In this document: positions 58,321-64,000 of the stretch, piece after piece
Position numbering within the stretch: position 1 is the first letter of the stretch
Layout: each line of letters begins with the position of its first letter
Source of the DNA: JACKJP01 sp050249695
GTDB lineage: Bacteria; Pseudomonadota; Alphaproteobacteria; Rhizobiales; Tepidamorphaceae
Length of the DNA: 64,000 nucleotides
Direction of reading: 5' to 3'
Assembly: GCA_050249695.1 (NCBI GenBank)
Contig: JBFWQA010000006.1
Span: 1 to 64,000, forward strand
The notes under the pieces: model-generated
Told to the model about the DNA's origin: nothing
What the model saw: only the letters and a program-made list of their open reading frames with translations
The model's database searches: none
Made by a program: the position numbers and the translations under genes

Positions 58321-59427
58321 ATGCTCAATCGTCGTGAAACCCTGTTGGGAGCAGCCGTCGCGGCGATGGTCGCCGCCGCGCCTCTGAACGCCCCCCTTGC
58401 CGCGGAGAAAGTCGATATCAGCGCGTTGCCGCGCGAAAAAGTGACGCTCGTCGCTCCGCCCTTCGTGCATGAGCATGAGCAGGCAACCAAGGCCGGGCCC
58501 AAGATCATAGAGTTCACGCTGACGATCGAGGAAAAAGAGATCGTCGTCGATGACGATGGCACAACGCTGCAGGCGATGACGTTTGGCGGATCGGTGCCGG
58601 GACCGCTCATAGTGGTCCATCAGGACGACTATGTGGAACTGACCCTGATCAATCCCGACACCAACGAGATGCCGCACAATATCGACTTCCACGCCGCGAC
58701 CGGCGCGCTCGGCGGCGGCGAACTCACGCTGATCAATCCGGGCGAACAGGTGACGCTGCGCTTCAAGGCGACGCGCGCGGGAACGTTCGTCTATCACTGT
58801 GCTCCCGGCGGGGCGATGATCCCCTGGCATGTCGTGTCGGGCATGAGCGGCGCGATCATGGTGCTGCCGCGCGACGGGCTGAAGACGGACGCCGGCAAGC
58901 CGGTCGCCTATGACCGCATCTACTATATCGGCGAGAACGATTTCTATATCCCGCGCGACGAGGAGGGGAACTTCAAGAAGTACGGTTCTCCCGGCGAATC
59001 CTATGGCGACACGGTCGAGGTGATGCGAGGTCTGATACCGACCCATGTGGTCTTCAACGGCGCGCGCGGATCGTTGACCGGCGACAATGCCATGAAGGCG
59101 AAGGTCGGCGAGACGGTTCTCATCGTCCACAGCCAGGCCAATCGGGACAGCCGTCCGCATCTGATCGGCGGCCATGGCGATTATGTCTGGGAAGAGGGAA
59201 AGTTCGCCAACCCGCCGCGCAAGGATATGGAAACCTGGTTCATTCGCGGCGGTTCGGCGGGTGCGGCCCTCTACACCTTCCGGCAACCGGGCATCTACGC
59301 CTATGTCAATCACAACCTCATCGAGGCGGTGGAACTCGGCGCGACCGCGCATTTCACGGTCGAGGGTACGTGGGACGACGACCTGATGACCCAGGTCAAC
59401 GCGCCCGCCCCGGCGAAGATCAACTGA
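58321..59427 (+). CDS. nirK: Copper-containing nitrite reductase
   Basis: The 368-residue protein starts with a Tat-type signal (NRRETLLGAAVAA). It has two cupredoxin domains with all ligands visible. Type 1 copper is bound by H119, C160, H170 and M175. Type 2 copper is bound by H124, H159 and H331. Catalytic residues are D122 and H280. The segments are MPHNIDFHAATGALGGG, YHCAPGGAMIPWH and RPHLIGGHGDYVW. It reduces nitrite to nitric oxide in the periplasm, probably with electrons from the pseudoazurin encoded 2.2 kb downstream. Confidence 0.97.
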   Translation: MLNRRETLLGAAVAAMVAAAPLNAPLAAEKVDISALPREKVTLVAPPFVHEHEQATKAGPKIIEFTLTIEEKEIVVDDDGTTLQAMTFGGSVPGPLIVVHQDDYVELTLINPDTNEMPHNIDFHAATGALGGGELTLINPGEQVTLRFKATRAGTFVYHCAPGGAMIPWHVVSGMSGAIMVLPRDGLKTDAGKPVAYDRIYYIGENDFYIPRDEEGNFKKYGSPGESYGDTVEVMRGLIPTHVVFNGARGSLTGDNAMKAKVGETVLIVHSQANRDSRPHLIGGHGDYVWEEGKFANPPRKDMETWFIRGGSAGAALYTFRQPGIYAYVNHNLIEAVELGATAHFTVEGTWDDDLMTQVNAPAPAKIN

Positions 59428-59455
59428 TCCGGCGGGCAGGGAAGAACGGGTAGCG

Positions 59456-59487
59456 GCCCGCCGGGACCACCGGCGGGCTTTCCTTCT
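59456..59487 (+). terminator. Hairpin between nirK and nirV
   Basis: A GCCCGCCGG/CCGGCGGGC stem with a five-base loop is followed by TTTCCTTCTT. The interrupted T tract suggests a partial terminator that lowers nirV expression relative to nirK. Confidence 0.6.
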
Positions 59488-59513
59488 TCAAGGGCAGGCA
59501 GGAGACCTTGCCA

Positions 59514-60416
59514 ATGTTCATCGAATTGCACGGCAATCAAATGATGGGCCAGATCATTGCCGGCTTCACAGGTCTGGCCATGGTTGGCGGTGTGGCGGCG
59601 ATGATGAAAGCGGACCCCGGGTTTCCGGCCGGCCCGGCAGCCGATCTCGTTTCGCTTCCCGGCGGCAGCGTGATCTACAGATTGCCGGGCGAATACCTTG
59701 CCGACGGCCGGCCGGTCGATGCGCCGCTCGAGACCGGGACGGTGCGGCCGCTGCGCGTGATGCGCTATCAGGTGACGAACGGCCAGTATGCCCGCTGCGT
59801 CGAAGCCGGCGTCTGCGACAAAGCGGCGACGCGTGGCGGCGACGGCGTGCCGGTCACAGGTGTCAGTTTCGATGACGCGCAGGCCTATGCAAAATGGCTG
59901 ACGCGCCGGACCGGCTACCGGTGGCGCCTGCCCAGCGACCGCGAATGGGCCTATCTTGCCGGCGAGCGCTACAAGGACGATGCCATTGGCTACAGCAGCG
60001 GTTCCAGCGACCCCTCGGCGGCCTGGCTTGCCCGGTACCGGTCTCTCTCGGCCGAGGCGCGGCCCGCCGATCCGGCGCCGAAACCGCCCGGTCACTACGG
60101 GGCCAACCGGTTCGGCATCCAGGACCTTGGCGGCAATGTCTGGGAGTGGACGACCACCTGCTATCTGCGGGTGCGTGTCGACGCCACCGGCGGCGAGATC
60201 GGATCGACCGAAAATTGCGGCGTGCTTGTCGCCGAAGGTCGGCACCGCTCCTATATGACCGCCTTCGTGCGCGACCCGAAGACGGGCGGATGCGCGGTGG
60301 GGACGCCGCCGGACAATCTCGGGTTCCGCCTCGTGCGGGAGCGACTCATCCCGTTCACCGGCGACTGGGTCGCCTATTGGGCCGGCCGGTTGTTCAGCCG
60401 CGCGAACGGGGTCTGA
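59514..60416 (+). CDS. nirV: NirV, formylglycine-generating enzyme family protein
   Basis: The 300-residue protein has one N-terminal hydrophobic segment (about residues 15-32) and an FGE-sulfatase-like domain (RVMRYQVTNGQYARCVEAG, RLPSDREWAYLAG, DLGGNVWEWTTTCY, GFRLVRERLIP). NirV typically follows nirK and is thought to help maturation or activity of the nitrite-reduction system; its exact function is unknown. ATG 59514 lies nine bases after GGAG; the earlier TTG is too close to the ribosome site. Its end overlaps the convergent nnrS end by 23 bases. Confidence 0.92.
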   Translation: MFIELHGNQMMGQIIAGFTGLAMVGGVAAMMKADPGFPAGPAADLVSLPGGSVIYRLPGEYLADGRPVDAPLETGTVRPLRVMRYQVTNGQYARCVEAGVCDKAATRGGDGVPVTGVSFDDAQAYAKWLTRRTGYRWRLPSDREWAYLAGERYKDDAIGYSSGSSDPSAAWLARYRSLSAEARPADPAPKPPGHYGANRFGIQDLGGNVWEWTTTCYLRVRVDATGGEIGSTENCGVLVAEGRHRSYMTAFVRDPKTGGCAVGTPPDNLGFRLVRERLIPFTGDWVAYWAGRLFSRANGV

Positions 60417-61578
60417 CGAGGATGCGCCCATAGACCAGGGCGAAGAGCAGGTAGCCGGCGCTCCACGCCGACGCAGAGAAGATCAGCAAGCCCGTACCCC
60501 CGCCGGCGGTAAGACTGGCCCCTATCCGCGTCACAGCGGCGAGGACGATGGCGGCATAGATGATGCGCGTCGCCGTACCGGCCGCCAGCGCATGGCCGGT
60601 GTGGCCCAGGCTGGCGCGTGTCATGACGGCGATTGTCATCACGCCGATGGCGCCCGCGCCGAAGGCATGCAGGCCGGCGGCCGATGAAATCGCGCCGGGC
60701 CAGAGCATGGCGGCGCCGAGCAGCGCAAAGCCCGCGGGCACCATGAGATAACTGGCATGGAGGATGAGAACGAGCGGATCACGCCATGCCCGCAAGCCTT
60801 GCCACCGGGCAAGCCGGCCGGCCTGCAGCAGCGCGGCGAACATGAAGGCTGCGGCGGTTGCCCGGGCATCCGGTATCGCGATCCACAGCAGCATCGCGGC
60901 GGCGCTGAAAGCGATCGTCAGCGCGTCGAAGCGGCCGAATGCCGACGGCAGGGCCGTTGCATTCTGCCGCACCAGCCAGTTGCGCGTGAAGCTCGGAATG
61001 ATGCGGCCGCCGATGAGCGAGATGAGGATGATCGCGGCGGCAAAGCCGATGCGCCGACCGTAGTCGCTGAAGCCGCCGCCAGCGACCTCAAGATGAAAGA
61101 CAGCGTTGCCGGCGGACAGGACGGCCAAAGGCAGCAGCACGCGCAAGTTGCGCCAGTTGCGTCCGGCCGCGATCTCGCGCAGCGCCACCAGCGCGACGGC
61201 GAGCAGAAAGGCGCAATCTACGGCCGCGACGATGCGCCAGTCTGTTCCGGAAGGCGCAAGCATGAGCGCGCGCCCGGCAAGCCACAGCATGGCGAGCGCC
61301 GCGAGCGGCCATCCCTGCACCGGAAGTCTTCCCGTCCAGTTGGGGATGGCGGTAAGCAAGAATCCGGTCAGCGCGGCGGGCAGATAGCCGTAGAGCATCT
61401 CGTGAATATGCCATTCGACCGGCGGGATCGCCGGATCGAGGTTCAGCCAGCCTTGGTGGACGGACAGCCACAAGAATACCGACAAGCCGGCCTGAAGGCT
61501 GCCGAGCAGGAAGAAGGGGCGGAAGCCGGCCGAGAAAAGGGCCGGCCCGGTATAGGGGGCGTGGCGGGGCAGGGGCAT
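60394..61578 (-). CDS. nnrS: NnrS family heme-copper membrane protein
   Basis: The 394-residue protein has about twelve hydrophobic helices and the NnrS features: FSAGFRPFFLLGSLQAGL at the N-terminus, EWHIHEMLYGYLPAALTGF near residue 55 and FTRNWLVRQN near residue 205. NnrS proteins are heme- and copper-containing membrane proteins that relieve nitric-oxide stress and accompany denitrification genes. It follows the pseudoazurin gene on the minus strand with an intervening hairpin, and may be read through from that promoter. Confidence 0.94.
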   Translation of the reverse strand: MPLPRHAPYTGPALFSAGFRPFFLLGSLQAGLSVFLWLSVHQGWLNLDPAIPPVEWHIHEMLYGYLPAALTGFLLTAIPNWTGRLPVQGWPLAALAMLWLAGRALMLAPSGTDWRIVAAVDCAFLLAVALVALREIAAGRNWRNLRVLLPLAVLSAGNAVFHLEVAGGGFSDYGRRIGFAAAIILISLIGGRIIPSFTRNWLVRQNATALPSAFGRFDALTIAFSAAAMLLWIAIPDARATAAAFMFAALLQAGRLARWQGLRAWRDPLVLILHASYLMVPAGFALLGAAMLWPGAISSAAGLHAFGAGAIGVMTIAVMTRASLGHTGHALAAGTATRIIYAAIVLAAVTRIGASLTAGGGTGLLIFSASAWSAGYLLFALVYGRILVRPRSRG

Positions 61579-61600
61579 TTGCAGCGCTCCGGAAATGGAG

Positions 61601-61622
61601 AAACGGGCGGTGCCGCCCGTTT
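61601..61622 (-). terminator. Inverted repeat between the pseudoazurin gene and nnrS
   Basis: AAACGGGCGG-TG-CCGCCCGTTT is a perfect ten-base stem with a two-base loop. On the minus strand it follows the pseudoazurin stop and precedes nnrS. The T tract is short, so partial termination is likelier than a full stop. Confidence 0.5.
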
Positions 61623-61662
61623 GCCGGATCGTGTGGTGGATCGGGATCGGCCCAAGGCCTCG

Positions 61663-62097
61663 TCAGCGGACGACCCGGGCGAAAAGCGCGTCGAACCGCT
61701 CCTTGGCCTTGCCCGGCGCCTTGACCGCCTGGGCCTGCGCCAGATTCGTCGCCGCGCCGACCTGCACGAGCGCGACCATGCCCATTGTGTAGTGCGGCAT
61801 GCACTTGATCCCGTAGATGCCTTCCTTGTCGACGGTCATCCGGACCTCTGCGTTCATCTTGCCCTTGACGGGTTGTACGCCTTCCGGGAGCATATCCTTC
61901 ACGGTCTCCGCATTGTGTCCCTTGTCGGTCGGCACGAATACAATCGTGTCTCCCGGCTCCGCCTTGACGAAAGCCGGTTCAAAGACCATGGCACCATCAG
62001 CGCCCTTGTTCAGCATTTCGATACGATACTCGGCGGCGCCGGCGCCGGTCACGGTGAGGGCAGCGAGCATTGCCGCTGCGATGATTGTCGGCCTCAT
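61663..62097 (-). CDS. Pseudoazurin
   Basis: The 144-residue protein has a signal peptide (MRPTIIAAAMLAALTVTGAGA) and a type 1 copper domain with ligands His in DKGHNAET and Cys, His, Met in KCMPHYTMGM, the pseudoazurin spacing. It is a soluble periplasmic electron carrier, most likely the donor to NirK. AAAGGAA lies nine bases before the ATG. It is divergent from nnrR and shares the palindrome at 62162-62177. Confidence 0.95.
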   Translation of the reverse strand: MRPTIIAAAMLAALTVTGAGAAEYRIEMLNKGADGAMVFEPAFVKAEPGDTIVFVPTDKGHNAETVKDMLPEGVQPVKGKMNAEVRMTVDKEGIYGIKCMPHYTMGMVALVQVGAATNLAQAQAVKAPGKAKERFDALFARVVR

Positions 62098-62161
62098 CGG
62101 TCTGTTCCTTTCGGTCCTGGGTTTGTCTGGTCCGCTTGTAGCCCGCGGACGCGCGCCGTTC

Positions 62162-62177
62162 TTTGCGCTCGGGCAAA
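62162..62177. promoter_or_regulatory. NnrR/FNR-type site between the pseudoazurin gene and nnrR
   Basis: TTTGC-GCTCGG-GCAAA has the TTG-N8-CAA core and the same 16-base length as the nirK site. It lies 65 bases upstream of the pseudoazurin start and 59 bases upstream of nnrR, so it may serve both. Confidence 0.6.
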
Positions 62178-62235
62178 CAACAGGCGGAAAGACGTCGCCC
62201 GCGGCGCTGGCGGAAAATCGCGAGATTCCGACCCG

Positions 62236-62937
62236 ATGAGCAGCATCGACCGTTCCGTCATCGCCGACCTGCCGCCATTTCAAGGCATGTCCCCTGACGA
62301 TCTGGACCGGATGGCGGCGCAGGCGCGGCCGCAACGCTTTGAGCGCGAGGCGACGATCTTTTCCCAAGGCACGGCGGCGGACCGCTTCTACCTGCTGCTG
62401 AGCGGGCATATTCGCGTGGTGCGGACCACCCCGGACGGCCAGCAGGTGATCGCGCGCTATATAAGCCCTGGCGAACTCTTCGGAATTGCCCCGGCGCTGG
62501 GCCTGACGGCCTATCCCGCGAACGCCGTGGCGGCAGCCGAATGCACCGTATTGTCCTGGCCGACGGAATTGTGGCCAAGCTTCGCCGACAGGACCGCCGC
62601 GTTCGGACAGAACGCGACCGCGACAGTGGGCAGACGCCTGCAGGAGACGCAGGAACGGGTGGTCGAGATGTCCACCGAGCGGATCGAACAGCGCATCGCG
62701 CACACATTGCTGCGACTGGCCCGGCAGACCGGTCGCAAGACGGACGAGGGTATCCTGATCGATCTGGCGATTTCGAGACAGGACATCGCCGAGATGACGG
62801 GCACGACCTTGCACACCGTGAGCCGGCTGCTCAGCGGTTGGGAGGGCAGGGGGTTGGTTCGCAGCGGGAGACAGCGTGTGACCATCGTCGATCCGCACAG
62901 GCTTCTCGTCCTCGCCGAGGGGCGCGACAAAGACTAG
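62236..62937 (+). CDS. nnrR: Crp/Fnr-family transcriptional regulator, NnrR-like
   Basis: The 233-residue protein has an N-terminal cyclic nucleotide-binding-type beta barrel (EREATIFSQGTAADRFYLLLSGHIRV) and a C-terminal winged helix with recognition helix region SRQDIAEMTGTTLHTVSRLLS. The four-cysteine cluster of FNR is absent, as in NnrR/DNR regulators that respond to nitric oxide through heme. Location beside nirK, nnrS and pseudoazurin supports the NnrR name. Its targets are likely the two palindromes at 58241-58256 and 62162-62177. Confidence 0.9.
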   Translation: MSSIDRSVIADLPPFQGMSPDDLDRMAAQARPQRFEREATIFSQGTAADRFYLLLSGHIRVVRTTPDGQQVIARYISPGELFGIAPALGLTAYPANAVAAAECTVLSWPTELWPSFADRTAAFGQNATATVGRRLQETQERVVEMSTERIEQRIAHTLLRLARQTGRKTDEGILIDLAISRQDIAEMTGTTLHTVSRLLSGWEGRGLVRSGRQRVTIVDPHRLLVLAEGRDKD

Positions 62938-63042
62938 GTCGTGTCCTCATGAAGGGTCTGGCGCGTGAGGTGCGCCATATCGCGAAGGGACGGGGCGATT
63001 TTCGCCCTGACTGTGCTGCCGACCGTTTGAGGTGGGACGGTA

Positions 63043-63252
63043 TCAGCCTTTCCCCGCGATCGCCAGCAGCCCTTCCAGAAAAGCGTCTTCCCCGATGCCG
63101 TGTTCCTCACAGGCGTCGTAGGCAGTGTGAAACACCGCGATCGGGCAACCGATACAGAGCATTCCATGCGCCAGTATGAACGGGATCGATGCCGGCCACC
63201 GCCTCATGATCTCATCCATCGTCATGTCGGGCTTGAATGCCGTTTTCGCCAT
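63043..63252 (-). CDS. DUF1858 domain protein
   Basis: A protein of 69 residues has the DUF1858 pattern: MTMDEIMRRWPASIPFILAH followed by a CIGCP redox-type Cys pair. Such proteins often occur with denitrification or anaerobic-respiration genes and may carry a redox disulfide; function is unknown. ATG 63252 begins the conserved region; an ATG at 63345 adds 31 residues but its GGGAGG sits too close. It lies next to nnrR on the opposite strand. Confidence 0.82.
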   Translation of the reverse strand: MAKTAFKPDMTMDEIMRRWPASIPFILAHGMLCIGCPIAVFHTAYDACEEHGIGEDAFLEGLLAIAGKG

Positions 63253-63354
63253 CGCCACGGTCTCTGAGAGGAAACTGTCCCAGCATGGACCGCGGCGCTC
63301 GGGCGTTCTTTGCGCGCCGACAAACAGATCGAATTCCGCCGTCATCCTCCCGGG

Positions 63355-64000
63355 TCAATTATATTCCGGCGGCACCTTCGCCCAATCGTAGCCATTGGCG
63401 GCGGCGCGCATCCCGGCGAAATAGAGATCGCTCATATATTCGGGGTCGAATCCGGCGCCTGAAATCTCATCGAAGCTCGCCGGAATGTAGGCCAGGTTGA
63501 AATCCGTCCCGTCGCGGCGCGCGTCGAGATACATCCGGTATATGTCGCCGATCGCCTGATTCTTGATCAGGGTCGACACGGAACGCTCTGCGATGGAGAG
63601 CGTCGAGTTGGGGGTGCGATCGTATTCCGGCTCGACCTTGCCGTTGCGTATGATGAAGAGACGGCGCGGTCGACTGTTCTTCACCTGTTTGTCGATCCTG
63701 GCAAGGGACAGGCCCGCCGGCAGGAGGAAGACCTCGCGCGTGGTACCGCCGTCGACATGGAGTTCTTCATAATGCCGGCCGTCCGCGGTGACGCGGATGA
63801 GCACCGGAGGAAATGCCGCCGGAATAGCGGCGGAGGCCAGCAGCACGGTGCGGAACAGCGAGAGCCGGTCGGGATGCGGGGTCGCCGCGATCGCGCCCAT
63901 GTCCCAGATCACCGGTCGCTGCGCATCCAGATTGGTGGTCGCGATGTAGAGCCGGCGCCCTAAGCCGTGCTGCCGGGCGATCTCGTCGAGAATATCTTCC
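63355..64000 (-). CDS. Patatin-like phospholipase, C-terminal part
   Basis: The frame is open to the right edge, giving about 214 residues of the C-terminal part. The catalytic-dyad Asp is visible in the DGG motif of LHVDGGTTREVF. Upstream are TTNLDAQRPVIWDMG and SAAIPAAFPPV, a typical patatin region. The Ser nucleophile motif (GxSxG) would lie beyond the window. The family hydrolyses phospholipid acyl esters. The function in this context is unknown. Confidence 0.85.
   Translation of the reverse strand, partial: EDILDEIARQHGLGRRLYIATTNLDAQRPVIWDMGAIAATPHPDRLSLFRTVLLASAAIPAAFPPVLIRVTADGRHYEELHVDGGTTREVFLLPAGLSLARIDKQVKNSRPRRLFIIRNGKVEPEYDRTPNSTLSIAERSVSTLIKNQAIGDIYRMYLDARRDGTDFNLAYIPASFDEISGAGFDPEYMSDLYFAGMRAAANGYDWAKVPPEYN

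Noticed and set aside
60757..62235. Long upstream extension of the nnrR frame through nnrS and the pseudoazurin gene
   Set aside because: The extension is antisense to two well-supported genes. The Crp/Fnr family start fits ATG 62236.
1..64000. CRISPR arrays
   Set aside because: No regularly spaced short repeats with unique spacers were seen. The only clear long direct repeats are the two 58-bp copies 9.5 kb apart.

Overview
The window is high-GC chromosomal DNA that reads as an alphaproteobacterium of the Hyphomicrobiales (rhizobial order), probably Phyllobacteriaceae-like. The evidence is the etfB N-terminus, the ethylmalonyl-CoA pathway genes mcd, ccr and ecm, two Ku genes around ligD, and a NirK/NirV/NnrS/NnrR nitrite-reduction cluster. 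Recurrent GGAAC-N16/17-NGTT promoters match the alphaproteobacterial general stress sigma factor EcfG.

Layout. 1-1.9 kb: etfB (partial), rhomboid protease, cobalamin adenosyltransferase and a small twin-TM protein, all leftward. 2-5 kb: a HisKA_2 histidine kinase, an SDR and a membrane protein; the kinase and the membrane protein each have an EcfG-type promoter. 5.1-11.7 kb: a leftward caa3-type cytochrome oxidase operon (ctaG, triheme cytochrome c, coxB with a fused cytochrome c, a cation exchanger, a fused subunit I+III, a small membrane protein). 11.8-15.5 kb: a secreted protein, an EEP-family phosphodiesterase, an LPG-synthase-like membrane protein and a phospholipase D family enzyme. 15.6-28.1 kb: a stress region with DUF3008, topoisomerase IB, an SDR, DUF2188, ku-ligD and ku2, a lipoprotein, membrane glucose dehydrogenase gcd, and several small stress-type genes. 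28.2-33.8 kb: mcd, ccr, ecm. 33.9-35.1 kb: an isolated AT-rich ATPase gene. 35.2-46 kb: ordinary chromosomal genes (hybrid kinase, AEC transporter, GluQ-RS, DNA glycosylase, HNH endonuclease, DsbB, YqaA-like protein, EF-hand protein with a two-component system, TPP enzyme).

46.1-55.65 kb is a mobile defence island bounded by 58-bp imperfect direct repeats (3 mismatches). It holds six overlapping genes: 5-methylcytosine methyltransferase, Vsr nuclease, GHKL/MORC-like ATPase, Z1-domain SF2 helicase, PD-(D/E)XK protein and AIPR protein. No integrase is present. The right repeat carries the -35 element of a tRNA-Leu(CAA) promoter and stops at the first base of its -10 box. Insertion therefore appears to have split the promoter and rebuilt it through the duplication. 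This is the most interesting system in the window.

55.7-64 kb: tRNA-Leu, an SDR with a C-terminal membrane domain, two small proteins, then nirK, nirV, nnrS, pseudoazurin, the Crp/Fnr regulator nnrR, a DUF1858 protein and a partial patatin-like phospholipase. NirK, its likely electron donor pseudoazurin, and NnrR form one unit: two 16-bp FNR/NnrR-type palindromes lie upstream of nirK and between the pseudoazurin gene and nnrR.

All calls rest on reading the sequence and remembered family features; no database search was run.
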